From Pseudogemmobacter lacusdianii (GTDB lineage Bacteria > Pseudomonadota > Alphaproteobacteria > Rhodobacterales > Rhodobacteraceae), in NCBI RefSeq assembly GCF_030848395.1, contig NZ_JAVDBT010000007.1, forward strand, positions 149,746 through 213,745: a stretch of 64,000 nt of DNA, given 5' to 3'. The position numbers and the translations under genes were made by a program. Under the pieces are notes generated by a model. That model worked only from the letters and a program-made list of their open reading frames with translations. It did not search any database and was not told the origin of the DNA. How positions within the stretch are numbered: position 1 is the first letter of the stretch; every line of letters begins with the position of its first letter. Below, piece by piece: positions 46,907-55,868 of the stretch.

Positions 46907-48263
46907 GCTGCGCCCCCGGATGCAAAGGCAAGCGCGCAGGCAGCGCCCAGCGATTAAGCATGCTCCCCGAAGCCGCTGGCGCCTGCCATGTGTCACGCAT
47001 GGCGCTGCGGTTGATCGGCAAGCCATCGCCTTGCGCGGCAAGGCCGTAAGCATGGAGCAGAGTGGCGCCTATCGGCGGAGCCGAGGTGGTTAAGATCAGC
47101 GCGCGCGGATCATCCGGCGCAAGGGCGACGTTGAGAAGGGCGCAACCTTCCGGCGCGGCTTGCAGCGCAAATCCTGCCAAGGGCCCAGCGCGGTGCGGAT
47201 CTGCTGTATCGATCACCAGATCCGCCATCGCCCGGAAGGTAACGCGGATCTGACAACCGTCATATTCCGCCAGCAAAGGCTGCGGGCAAAGCCAATCCTC
47301 GCCCGCCAAAGCGGCGTCGAGCGCGTAAGCGTCCAGTTCCGCCAGATCGCTGCGCCCCGCCTCGGTCAGCCTGCCGTAGCCCTCTTGCGCCCCGGCATAA
47401 GCAGGCGTGGTCAGGATCAGATGATGCGGGCCGGGGCTGATGCTAAGCTCTTGGAACCCCTGCAAAGCCGGATGTTCAGCGCTTTGATCGGTGCCACTTT
47501 CGGCATCGGTCAGGAAGATCGGTGGCCGCATACCACGCACGCGCATCGCGGCCGTGATCTGCGCCATGAGGCCGCGCAGGCTGGCGGCGAAATCCGTGGC
47601 CGAGGTGGTCAGATCCTCAAAGCCAAAGCCAAGCGTCACCGCCAGAACCTGCGGCTTACGGTTCAGGCTTGCCGCCGCGTCGCTAAGATTATCCAGCGCG
47701 GTCAGGAAATTGGCGAAGGCTGGCCCCTGCCCCAACCGCGCAATCGAGCAGGCGGCATCGGTTTCGACCCGCGTGACGATCAGCGGCAAGGCGCGGCGCT
47801 GGTCGTAGCGGCGCGCCAAGAGGTGATCGGCGATCAGCGCCTCGCGGCTGCGGTGGCGCAGCTGTTGCAGCGCGGCGGTACGGGGGGCCGCATCGGTGCC
47901 CTCCAGCCCCACCGCGCCGATGTGATCGCGCGCCGCCAAGATGTTGTAGCGAAAGCGCGGCGGACCTGCGTTAAAGCCCGCGCGGCGCGGGCTGCCAAGG
48001 CCGATGATCGCCATCAGATCGCCCGGCGCATCGGCCAGAGTATCGCCCCCCGCAACGGGGCGCAGATAGGCGCGCGGGCCGTCTTCCAACCGCGCATCAA
48101 AGCGCAGCCAAACGTCCTCGGCCCGCAAGTTCCACGCGTCGATGTCGCCAAGAAGCTCAAAAGGATCAAGCCGTTGCAGCCCCGCAGTTTGCAAAGCCGC
48201 TTCCGCCGCGCGCTTTTCGCGGCGGCGGGCCTTGCGGGCTTCGCGGTCCAAATCCTCAGCCAT
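46896..48263 (-). CDS. Unrecognised 455-residue protein, weak SGNH/sialate-esterase-like appearance
   Basis: I do not recognise this protein with confidence. The N-terminus is a charged helix (REARKARRREKRAAEAAL). The C-terminal third, with AGRSDLAELDAYALDAALAG, CQIRVTFRAMADLVIDTAD and a following beta-rich region (ALILTTSAPPIGATLLHAYG), resembles the end of SGNH-type carbohydrate (sialate O-acetyl) esterases, but I could not locate a convincing catalytic Ser motif. No signal peptide is visible. It lies 2 bp behind the DUF1501 gene and overlaps the sulfatase gene by 11 bp, so it is part of the same transcript. Confidence 0.75.
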   Translation of the reverse strand: MAEDLDREARKARRREKRAAEAALQTAGLQRLDPFELLGDIDAWNLRAEDVWLRFDARLEDGPRAYLRPVAGGDTLADAPGDLMAIIGLGSPRRAGFNAGPPRFRYNILAARDHIGAVGLEGTDAAPRTAALQQLRHRSREALIADHLLARRYDQRRALPLIVTRVETDAACSIARLGQGPAFANFLTALDNLSDAAASLNRKPQVLAVTLGFGFEDLTTSATDFAASLRGLMAQITAAMRVRGMRPPIFLTDAESGTDQSAEHPALQGFQELSISPGPHHLILTTPAYAGAQEGYGRLTEAGRSDLAELDAYALDAALAGEDWLCPQPLLAEYDGCQIRVTFRAMADLVIDTADPHRAGPLAGFALQAAPEGCALLNVALAPDDPRALILTTSAPPIGATLLHAYGLAAQGDGLPINRSAMRDTWQAPAASGSMLNRWALPARLPLHPGAQHEL

Positions 48264-48265
48264 TC

Positions 48266-49426
48266 TTAGCGCACCAATTGCAGCGTCTGGGGCAGATTGA
48301 GCCCCGGAAAGACTTGCCCCTCAATATCCGAAAGGGCCAGCCCAAACATCTCATGCAAAAGCGCGCCCGCATAGCCGCGCACATCCGCCGTGGGCATCAG
48401 ATCGCGGCGGGCGAGCAGATCAGCCTCATCAAGCCCCGGCCAATCGCCCATGATCTGACCACCGCGGATCGCGCCCCCGGCCAGCAAAGCCACCCCGCCG
48501 GTGCCATGATCGGTTCCACCGCTGCCATTCTCGGCCACGGTGCGGCCAAATTCGGTCAAGGCGATCACAGAGGTGCGCGCCCAATCCGCGCCCAAACCTT
48601 CGCGCAGCGAGAGCAGCATTTCGCTAAAGGCGGCAAGGCGCTTGCCCATGTGGTATTCTTGCCGATGATGTGTGTCCCACCCGCTGAAGGAGAAGGTGGC
48701 GATCCGCGCCTCACCACGCAGCCGCTCGGCCACATAGCCGCCCAAGGCCTTCTCGCCACTGTTGCCCGAGGCAGCTTCGGTCTCACCGCGCAAAAGCTGC
48801 GCCTCGGCATAGGTTGGGCTGAGATCGGGGGATTCGTCATAAAGATCGCCCAAGAGATCAAGCCCTTGTGGCGACATCCGGCTATCGGCCACCGGATACC
48901 AATGCTGCACCCGCGCCTTGCCTTCAAGGATCAGCATCGGCTCAACCCCGACCGTGACCGCGCCCAAGGACTGTGCCCCCGGCGTGACCTGCAAAGCGCG
49001 ATTGAGCCAGCCATCCCGCGCCAACGTCGCGGCACCCGAGGCCTCTCCCGAGCCGGTTTCCAGTGCATCTTGGCCATCGAAATGGCTGCGGCTGCGATAG
49101 GGCGTGGCGACGGCGGTGGCAAAGCTCAATTCGCCCGCCTGCCACAAGGGCATCAGCGGCGCGCAGGCCGGATGGAGGCCGAAAAACCCATTCAGCGGCA
49201 GCGATTGTTCTTCGGCATTTTGCGCCAGCTTGGGGCGCAAACGCGCAAAGTCCGGGTCTCCTAGAGGACGCAGCAGATCCAAGCCATCCATCGCGCCGCG
49301 CAGCACGATCACCACCAAACGGTTCTCGCCCGGAGCCGCCGCGAAGGTCATTGGCGTCAGGATCGGCGCGGCTGCCGCCGAGCAGCCGATCAGGAAGTCG
49401 CGCCGTGAGAGCAAGATCCCGGCCAT
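48266..49426 (-). CDS. DUF1501 protein with twin-arginine-type signal
   Basis: A 386-residue protein of DUF1501, which belongs to the alkaline-phosphatase/sulfatase superfamily. The N-terminus SRRDFLIGCSAAAAPI is a twin-arginine export signal, so it is probably periplasmic. Family stretches include VVIVLRGAMDGLDLLRPLGD, SFSGWDTHHRQ and IALTEFGRTVAENGSGGTDHGTG (in part: TEFGRTVAENGSGGTDHG). Function is not established. It is paired with DUF1800 (1 bp gap), the usual partner. Confidence 0.87.
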   Translation of the reverse strand: MAGILLSRRDFLIGCSAAAAPILTPMTFAAAPGENRLVVIVLRGAMDGLDLLRPLGDPDFARLRPKLAQNAEEQSLPLNGFFGLHPACAPLMPLWQAGELSFATAVATPYRSRSHFDGQDALETGSGEASGAATLARDGWLNRALQVTPGAQSLGAVTVGVEPMLILEGKARVQHWYPVADSRMSPQGLDLLGDLYDESPDLSPTYAEAQLLRGETEAASGNSGEKALGGYVAERLRGEARIATFSFSGWDTHHRQEYHMGKRLAAFSEMLLSLREGLGADWARTSVIALTEFGRTVAENGSGGTDHGTGGVALLAGGAIRGGQIMGDWPGLDEADLLARRDLMPTADVRGYAGALLHEMFGLALSDIEGQVFPGLNLPQTLQLVR

Positions 49427-49427
49427 T

Positions 49428-50753
49428 CTACCTCCGCATCATGCCGGGAGAACCGAGGAGCACCGCCACCCCCTCCCAACGCTGTTCGGCGCGACCCACG
49501 GCTTGGATGGTCTCGCGCGCCTCCGCCCCCAAGGCGATCGCAGCCAGGGCCGCCGGTTCGGCCTTCTCCCCGTAGCGACGGCCCAGCATCTCGGCCCAGT
49601 TGAGCCGCGCCGCAAGGCTGGGGGCTGAAAGCCAAGCCTCGGCCGTATCGGGCCAGCCATCGGGGTCCGGCGCACGAAAGGCGGGCTGGCCGAGCGTGTT
49701 CAGCTGTTTATCCACCCGCAAGCGGTTCTTGCCCTCGGACTGGTCGAGACCCAGCCCCAAGACCCGCATCGTCGCCACCATATATTCCTGCGGGCGGCGC
49801 AGTTTTTGGAACTTCGGATCGGCAGCGGCGGGGTGATTGAGCAGCACCTCATAGACCGGGATCAGCGCGGTATCATGCTGAAGATAGGCCTGAGCCATGG
49901 CATCGACCAGATCGGCGGGGGGCTGGTCGGCGATGAAATGCACCGCCAAAGCCTGCGCCACGCTTTGCGCCGTCTCGGGCCGACGGGCGACAAAATTGAT
50001 CAACCGCGCGATCTCATCAAGGCCCGGCTCAAAGACCATGCCAAGGATCTTTTTGTTCCAAGGCTCGGCCCGCATCAGGTCGAGACCCGGGCCGTTTTCA
50101 TCATAACCCATGCCCGCAAAAAGCCGGGCCAGCTCGGTCACGTCATGCTGATCATAGCCGCGCCCCATGCTGTGCAGCTCCAGAAACTCGCGGGCATAAT
50201 TCTCATTCAAGCCGCGCTTGCGCTTCTTGCCCAGTTCGGAACTTGGCCCCACCGAGGCGGCTTGGTCGAGGTATTCAAGCATCGCCGGATGCCAAGCCGA
50301 GGCTTCCAGCATATCGGCAAAACGCCCCGCGATATAGGGCCGGATCGCCTCTTCGCGGTAGGGGCCAAGGAAACCCACGCCGGGGCCCTTTTTATAGGCC
50401 ACAGTCAGCCGGTTGGCCCAGAAATTCACCAGCCTTTCGGCAAAGCCGTTCGGGGTGACGACCGCATCCCAAACCCAATCGTTAAGCTCTTCGGCCATCA
50501 AAGCCTGCAAGGCCTTTTGCGCCGGATTTTCCTTCGGCCCGCCCATCTTAGCGGCTTGGCTCAGTGCGCGTTGCTCGGCCAGAAGTGCCAGCCGATGGGT
50601 CAGCGTCAGCCCCTCACGCGGGATCGGCTTTTGCGGATCTTGCAGCTGGACCAAGAGCCGCGCGGGATCGAGCCCTGCGGCGGGCAAAATGCCATCCTCA
50701 AGACGGGGGCCATAGCCGAAGCGGATGCTCTCGATCAGCGTTCCGGATGGCAC
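49428..50753 (-). CDS. DUF1800 protein
   Basis: A 441-residue protein of DUF1800, recognised by RFGYGP near the start, FWANRLTVAYKKG, and NENYAREFLELHSMG in the centre, the family signature. No signal peptide is visible in this reading. DUF1800 and DUF1501 are commonly encoded side by side; function is unknown, and roles in export or polysaccharide handling have been guessed from context. It is 9 bp behind the FkbM methyltransferase gene. Confidence 0.88.
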   Translation of the reverse strand: MPSGTLIESIRFGYGPRLEDGILPAAGLDPARLLVQLQDPQKPIPREGLTLTHRLALLAEQRALSQAAKMGGPKENPAQKALQALMAEELNDWVWDAVVTPNGFAERLVNFWANRLTVAYKKGPGVGFLGPYREEAIRPYIAGRFADMLEASAWHPAMLEYLDQAASVGPSSELGKKRKRGLNENYAREFLELHSMGRGYDQHDVTELARLFAGMGYDENGPGLDLMRAEPWNKKILGMVFEPGLDEIARLINFVARRPETAQSVAQALAVHFIADQPPADLVDAMAQAYLQHDTALIPVYEVLLNHPAAADPKFQKLRRPQEYMVATMRVLGLGLDQSEGKNRLRVDKQLNTLGQPAFRAPDPDGWPDTAEAWLSAPSLAARLNWAEMLGRRYGEKAEPAALAAIALGAEARETIQAVGRAEQRWEGVAVLLGSPGMMRR

Positions 50754-50762
50754 CTTTTGCTC

Positions 50763-51458
50763 CTAGATCCAGTCGAGAAAGACCCTTTGCGCGTAGGGTC
50801 CAGCCATGACCCGCGCGCGCAATTCACGGTAGCGCGGCCGCAAGTCTTTGAATTTGCGCTCATGTGTCTCGACAATAAGGCAACGCACCCGTTCGAACAA
50901 TCCTTGCTCTTCCAGCGCCTCAAGAATGTCGAGCTCGGCCCCTTCGATGTCCATCTTGATCAAAGCGATCTCGCGGCCATCGGCGGTCAACTGGCGCAGA
51001 AGCGCTGGGAAATCGATCAGATCAACCTCGATCCCGTCACTTTCTTCGATCATACGACCGCCGCCGATGATGGTGCTTTTGACCGAGGCCGCCGCAGGGT
51101 TCTCGGCAAAGTTTTGCGCCCGCATCAGCCGGATCTTTCCGCCCGAGGCCCCGACGGCGGCATTGTGCAGGGTGACGTTTTCCAGCCCAGCGCAGGCTTC
51201 GCTGAGTTGGGCAAAGGCGTAAGGGTCCGGCTCATAGGCCAGCACCTGCGCGCCGGTGCGCGCCATTTGGGTGCTGATCTTGCCGACATTCGCCCCGCAA
51301 TCGAGCACCAGATCACCCGGTTTCAGCATAGCAAGGATGCCCGCGAGAAAGCCCTCAGCCTCGGCCTTGCGCAGGTTGCGCTTATAGCGCCGGACCTGCG
51401 CTTGCAGCTTTTCAAGCTCGGGCGATGCGGCTTCAGGGGCGGCCTGTTCTTCCGTCAC
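50763..51458 (-). CDS. FkbM-family SAM methyltransferase
   Basis: A 231-residue methyltransferase with an N-terminal coiled segment (LEKLQAQVRRYKRNLRKAEA) and an FkbM domain: LVLDCGANVGKISTQMAR (SAM motif I), YEPDPYAF, LIKMDIEGAELDILEALEEQ (FkbM signature). Such enzymes O-methylate sugars in surface glycans or polyketides. It overlaps the upstream methyltransferase gene by 4 bp. Confidence 0.9.
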   Translation of the reverse strand: MTEEQAAPEAASPELEKLQAQVRRYKRNLRKAEAEGFLAGILAMLKPGDLVLDCGANVGKISTQMARTGAQVLAYEPDPYAFAQLSEACAGLENVTLHNAAVGASGGKIRLMRAQNFAENPAAASVKSTIIGGGRMIEESDGIEVDLIDFPALLRQLTADGREIALIKMDIEGAELDILEALEEQGLFERVRCLIVETHERKFKDLRPRYRELRARVMAGPYAQRVFLDWI

Positions 51459-52165
51459 GCGTCGTCACTCCTGACGTAATGTCCTTGGATCGGCGGAGCA
51501 TAAGGTTTTGCGGTCAAAGGCTTGCGGGCGGCGGTCAAGAGCATATGTGGCCCGATCAAGGCGCGCTCTCCGCCGCGCGGCTTGCCGGTTGGGTCTTCCA
51601 CCGGGATCACCCGCATCGGCGCTTTGCGGTAGACAAGCGAGACTTCAAGCATCTCATAGCCGCGCGCATGATGCCAATAGCGCCACGGCACATCCGGCCC
51701 GGTCTGGAAAAACCCATGGCCAAACCAGCCATCGGCCGAGACATATGACAGAAACAACCCGCCCGGCTTCAACATCGCATGACAAGAATCCAAGGCCTGA
51801 CCGATGTGGAAGATATGCTCGGTGGTACCGCCGTCGATCACGATGTCGAATTGCTCATGCAGATGGGCGGGCGCGGGGTGGTTGAGATCATGCACATGCT
51901 GCGCGCCCTCGGCATCAGTGAAATCCATCGCCTCGATCGTGGGATAGCCGAGTTTGGTAAAAAGCGCCTCGGTGAAACCATCGGGTTGCACGATATCGGC
52001 CTCGGTCATCGGGCATCCGGCGCGCTCGGTCTCGGCCAGAAAGCGGGCGAGACGGCGGCCGTTGAGATGCAGCTTCTGGCGGCCAAGGATCAGCCCGCGC
52101 TGCGCGCCTGCCGCCGCATGGCGGTGCCGCATCAAAAAGGTGGCGGGGCAAAGCGAGACACCCAT
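51455..52165 (-). CDS. Class I SAM-dependent methyltransferase-like protein
   Basis: A 236-residue protein. The part FDIVIDGGTTEHIFHIGQAL and LKPGGLFLSYVSADGWFGHG follow the post-motif-I part of class I methyltransferases; the glycine-rich SAM loop itself is not obvious, so catalysis is not certain. Length and context (between two glycosyltransferase genes and the FkbM gene) suggest glycan modification. Starts 2 bp after the preceding gene. Confidence 0.75.
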   Translation of the reverse strand: MGVSLCPATFLMRHRHAAAGAQRGLILGRQKLHLNGRRLARFLAETERAGCPMTEADIVQPDGFTEALFTKLGYPTIEAMDFTDAEGAQHVHDLNHPAPAHLHEQFDIVIDGGTTEHIFHIGQALDSCHAMLKPGGLFLSYVSADGWFGHGFFQTGPDVPWRYWHHARGYEMLEVSLVYRKAPMRVIPVEDPTGKPRGGERALIGPHMLLTAARKPLTAKPYAPPIQGHYVRSDDA

Positions 52166-52167
52166 AA

Positions 52168-53061
52168 TCAGCCCTGCCCTTCTTCGGGATCGCTGGCTTC
52201 AGGTGCCAAACGGCCCACAAAATTTACCCCATAATGCTTGCGCATCATCGCGCGGCCCTTGTTCATCAGCCCCGCTTCGCGCAGCACCGTGGGGTTGCGA
52301 TAATGCACGGTGTGGATCACCTGATCTTCGGGCAAGGCTTTGCCACGCATCAGGCCGCCAAGGATGTAATGCTGCGCCTCGGGCAGGATGTTCCATGCAA
52401 GCCCCGCCCGCTGGATCGCCAAAGGCAGGGTCATCTGATCCAGATAGGGCCGCCGGTGCGGCAAATCTACGTCACGGTCCAGCTGTCGGGCGGTGTCATA
52501 CCAGACATCGGGGAAGCGCTGCGCTTGGCCTGTGGCTTCGGGGAAAACCACCAGCCCGGCGCTGAAATAGGGCACCACCTCTTGCCTTGTGCGGCGCATG
52601 AGGCGCACCCGTTCTTGCGGCACCTTCATGTCGAAACGCGCGTAGATCCGCTCCCAGACCGATTGCTCGCCCCAGTTCATCGAGGCCGCGACCGAACAAG
52701 ACACATGGTCCTGTTTCACCAAAGCCTCGGCGCTATTGGGCTGCAAAAAGAGCACATCGCTGTCGACAAAAGCCGAGAATTCACTCTCGCGCGGCTGCAT
52801 CGCCGCAATGATCTTATTGCCATGCGGATAGGGCGCATCCCACATCCCAAGCGTCCGCATCGGACGGATCTCGGCCCCGAGCATCTCATGCGCCCTTAGC
52901 ACTCCGGGGTGCAGCTCGGCCATTCGGTGCTCGGGGCAATAGCCGATCGTTGCCACCTCAGGCCCAAAGTTCTCGCGGATTGAAGCGAGCAGCATGCAGG
53001 CCATCGTCTGATAATCGGGCGGCTCGACGATATAGACGAAGGTCAGCCGAGGCTTTGGCAT
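52168..53061 (-). CDS. GT-A-type glycosyltransferase-like protein
   Basis: A 297-residue protein. VYIVEPPDYQTMACMLLASI at the start and the acidic metal/nucleotide motif FVDSDVLFLQP (DxD) indicate a GT-A nucleotide-sugar transferase, possibly GT8-like. HRRPYLDQMTLPLAI later is typical of that group. The acceptor is unknown. The start overlaps the preceding gene (ATGA). Confidence 0.75.
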   Translation of the reverse strand: MPKPRLTFVYIVEPPDYQTMACMLLASIRENFGPEVATIGYCPEHRMAELHPGVLRAHEMLGAEIRPMRTLGMWDAPYPHGNKIIAAMQPRESEFSAFVDSDVLFLQPNSAEALVKQDHVSCSVAASMNWGEQSVWERIYARFDMKVPQERVRLMRRTRQEVVPYFSAGLVVFPEATGQAQRFPDVWYDTARQLDRDVDLPHRRPYLDQMTLPLAIQRAGLAWNILPEAQHYILGGLMRGKALPEDQVIHTVHYRNPTVLREAGLMNKGRAMMRKHYGVNFVGRLAPEASDPEEGQG

Positions 53062-53876
53062 CACTGCTCCAAAGCCTTTGCCGGATCGACGCCGGTTTGT
53101 TCGCACATCCGCGCGGCATAGGAGTTCGCCAGCGGCACATTCTTGCGCCACCAAGGCTTGGTGCCATTGGTGTAGAGGTGCACCGACAGGGTTTGATCGG
53201 TGAAATGCCCCTCGACCCGACCATAGGGGTCAAAGAACACATCGTTCAGCTGGAAAGGCACCGGATAAAGCACGTCATGCGACAGGGCGCGCTCATAATC
53301 GCCGGTCTGCTGGGCGAACCAAGTGAAGGCTTGCGGGCCAAAGGAGGTGCGCTCGGCGTTATAGATCCGCACCGCTTGCGGCAAAGCACTGTCTTGTTTG
53401 TCCAAACGCTTGCGCTGCTGCTTGTTGAACCAAGCCGGGGCGTCGGGCAGGTTGTCGTAGTAATCCAGCAAGGCGTCGATCAGCGCGCCCTGCTGCGGGA
53501 TATAGACAACGCCGCAATTCAGCGCGCCGCGGAAGCCGTGGCCCGCATAGATATGCTCCATCTCATCGGGGAAGGGCTTGTGGCAAAAGGCGTCGCAATC
53601 AATCCAGATCGCATTGGTCTTCTGGATCATCTTGTAGCGAAAGACGTTCGACAGAAAGCTTTCCGAGGTCTGGCGCACGATCTCCATATCGATGTCCATG
53701 ATCTCGGTCGCCGGGCGCACGATCACACCTTCGGGCACGTTTTCAACGGCTTCGGTGCAGTAAAGCGTGGTCGGATGGCCCTGCTGAACGTGAGAGAGCA
53801 GGCAGAATTGGTTGATGTAATGCAGCCTTGGGCCGATCCAGAGCGAGGCGACGGGGCGGCGGGTCGGGTTGGTCAT
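53061..53876 (-). CDS. GT-A-type glycosyltransferase-like protein with DxD motif
   Basis: A 271-residue protein with SLWIGPRLHYINQFCLLSHV at the start, the metal motif IWIDCDAFCHKPFP (DxD), GFRGALNCGVVYIPQ and a C-terminal SVHLYTNGTKPWWRK, as in capsule/LPS hexosyltransferases of GT32-like type. Start ATG 53876 has GGGAG upstream; a TTG at 53924 that overlaps the upstream stop is an alternative and would add 16 residues. Confidence 0.78.
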   Translation of the reverse strand: MTNPTRRPVASLWIGPRLHYINQFCLLSHVQQGHPTTLYCTEAVENVPEGVIVRPATEIMDIDMEIVRQTSESFLSNVFRYKMIQKTNAIWIDCDAFCHKPFPDEMEHIYAGHGFRGALNCGVVYIPQQGALIDALLDYYDNLPDAPAWFNKQQRKRLDKQDSALPQAVRIYNAERTSFGPQAFTWFAQQTGDYERALSHDVLYPVPFQLNDVFFDPYGRVEGHFTDQTLSVHLYTNGTKPWWRKNVPLANSYAARMCEQTGVDPAKALEQ

Positions 53877-53920
53877 GTCATGCTCCCATAGGCATCCGGC
53901 CTTGCGCCGGGAAAAGGGTT

Positions 53921-55714
53921 TCAATCGGCCCGGGCTAACTGGGCCAGCAGGAATTCGGGTTGTGTCTCATCGGGGCGGGCGGCGGCAAGGGCTGGGAAGA
54001 TCGCCTGCCAGCGCTGGCTTTCGGCCATGGCAGGACCGGCAAGGATCAGCCGCAAGGCCGGAGCGCCGCTCCGCAAGGCTTGCATCAAGATCTGCGGGTC
54101 CAGCGCAGGATCGGCGATCAGCAGGCTGTCGGGGCGGAAGGTTTCGATCAACTCTTGCAGGGCTTCTTGGTCCAATGCCCCAGCACGCAGGGTCAGATTG
54201 TTCTGCTTTTCCAAGCCATTGCGTTCCCAGATCGCGCGGATCAGCTTAACCCTGCCGGGGTCGCTTTCTTGCTGGATCTGTTGCAGAACAGGCCGTGCCC
54301 GCGCCAGCACTGCCGCGCGAAAACCGCAACCCGCGCCCAGTTCCAGATGCCGTGCAGCGCCTTGCAGCAGACGCGGCAATATCCGCGCCACTCCGCGGTC
54401 AAACTTCCCCGCTGCAATTTGCTCAAGCCCTGAGGGCGAGAAATGGCCGGGGTCCAAAGGCAGGGCGATCTCATGGTTCGCCACCCATTCCACGCCCGAA
54501 GCCAGCCCTTGGGCCGCAGGCTCGGCCAATCCGGTGCCGCGCTGCGGCCCCAAGGCCTTGCGCGCGACGCGCTCGGTTTCGTTGGATTGCTTTTCCACCC
54601 GGCTCATCAAAGCGGCGATCTTCTCGGGATCACGCGCCTGCGGGGGCTTGGCCACCACCGCATCAATCGGCACCTGAGAGGCGGCCTTCAACCCCGCCAC
54701 CATCTCATCATAGGCCGGTAAGCCCTTGAATTCCGCCAAACGCGCCTCGGCCCGGTCCAATGCAGCATGGTGCAGTCGGTTCAGCTCAGGATCGCTTAGC
54801 AAGAGGTCAAACACCCGCTTCCGCTCGGCCGAGTAGCGCAGCATCGCGTCATCCTGCACCTCATTCCGGTCCTGCAAAGCCCAATAATCCGCGTTATACT
54901 TGTCCTTTTTCAAGTTCACATTACCGCGGAATTTACGGATCGCGTAGCTGTCGATCGACTTCACCGCGTAATGATTGATCTGAGCCCAATCATAGCCCAC
55001 CGTCCGGGTGATCGAGCGCCAGCCGCGGAACTTGAAGTAGTCCTCCATCGCCCGCCCCGAACCGTTCAGCCATTTGATGCTGTCGGGAAAATCGCTCTCC
55101 AGCCATTTGTTTTTGATCTTCGGGCGGTGGATGCCCAGCTTCCAATGCGCGGGATCAAATTGGAAAAGCGTCTTCACGCCCCAGCCCTTGTTCCATTCCT
55201 TCGGGGCGGCGCGCAGATATTGCTCGGTCACCGGGGCGCGTGACCAATCATGCACGCCGCCCGAGCCGAAGATGCGCCAAGTGATCACCATGCCATTGGC
55301 GCCTTGGGCCTTCACCCCGTCCAGAAGGTCATTCAGCGTGCCATCGCCATAGCGGATGCAGAGAAATTCATCGGCGTCAAAGACCAGCACCCAATCGCTT
55401 TCGGCAACCAAAGGCTCATCTTGTGCATGGTTCAGTGCCGAGGGTTGTGGGCGCAGGCCTTCCGGAATGACATTGCGGCGATGATACGCGAGCCCGAGTT
55501 CCTCAAGCCGGATCAACATCGTATCCGTGCCGTCCGAGCAGTCGTTGGTATAAACCACCAGCCGGTTGAAGCCGACCGTCAGATGATGCGCCACCCATTC
55601 CAGAAGAAAGGGGCCTTCGTCCTTCATCATCGACACGGCCGTAACGGTACCATGCCGCGAGGGGGCAAGGCCAAGGCCCTCACGGCTTAAGCTGGGGGCG
55701 ATCTTTGCCATCAT
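53921..55714 (-). CDS. Bifunctional-looking protein: GT2-type glycosyltransferase plus C-terminal methyltransferase-like domain
   Basis: A 597-residue protein. Residues about 20-300 form a GT2/Glyco_tranf_2_4-type domain: SMMKDEGPFLLEWVAHHLTV, YTNDCSDGTDTML and the DxD in VLVFDADEFLC. A linker follows (about 310-440). Residues about 455-560 look like a SAM methyltransferase: HLELGAGCGF as motif I, then LTLRAGALDQEALQELI, resembling FkbM-type proteins. It would transfer a sugar and possibly methylate it. First gene of the nine-gene cluster. ATG 55714 has GGGGG upstream; TTG at 55723 is an alternative. Confidence 0.8.
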   Translation of the reverse strand: MMAKIAPSLSREGLGLAPSRHGTVTAVSMMKDEGPFLLEWVAHHLTVGFNRLVVYTNDCSDGTDTMLIRLEELGLAYHRRNVIPEGLRPQPSALNHAQDEPLVAESDWVLVFDADEFLCIRYGDGTLNDLLDGVKAQGANGMVITWRIFGSGGVHDWSRAPVTEQYLRAAPKEWNKGWGVKTLFQFDPAHWKLGIHRPKIKNKWLESDFPDSIKWLNGSGRAMEDYFKFRGWRSITRTVGYDWAQINHYAVKSIDSYAIRKFRGNVNLKKDKYNADYWALQDRNEVQDDAMLRYSAERKRVFDLLLSDPELNRLHHAALDRAEARLAEFKGLPAYDEMVAGLKAASQVPIDAVVAKPPQARDPEKIAALMSRVEKQSNETERVARKALGPQRGTGLAEPAAQGLASGVEWVANHEIALPLDPGHFSPSGLEQIAAGKFDRGVARILPRLLQGAARHLELGAGCGFRAAVLARARPVLQQIQQESDPGRVKLIRAIWERNGLEKQNNLTLRAGALDQEALQELIETFRPDSLLIADPALDPQILMQALRSGAPALRLILAGPAMAESQRWQAIFPALAAARPDETQPEFLLAQLARAD

Positions 55715-55799
55715 CGCCCCCAAGCTTGGCGCAAGCTGCGCTTTAGGTCTTGCACAAGGCTCTGCATCGCCATGATGGAAAAATCATCACCCATAAGCT

Positions 55800-55818
55800 G
55801 ACATCGAAAGCTGATGTC
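55800..55818 (-). promoter_or_regulatory. Inverted repeat upstream of the glycan cluster
   Basis: GACATC, 7-nt spacer GAAAGCT, GATGTC, 86 bp before the first gene of the cluster. It also reads as two AGCTGA direct repeats. A weak candidate operator; arms are only 6 bp. Confidence 0.35.
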
Positions 55819-55868
55819 GCAGCAGGATGCACCCTAGCGCAAGCCCCTTTGCGTTTTACGGTCCCGGC

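Noticed and set aside
53877..53924. TTG start at 53924 for the DxD glycosyltransferase
   Set aside because: It would give a neat overlap with the upstream stop, but ATG 53876 has a good ribosome-binding site and the family-like N-terminus. Kept as alternative only.
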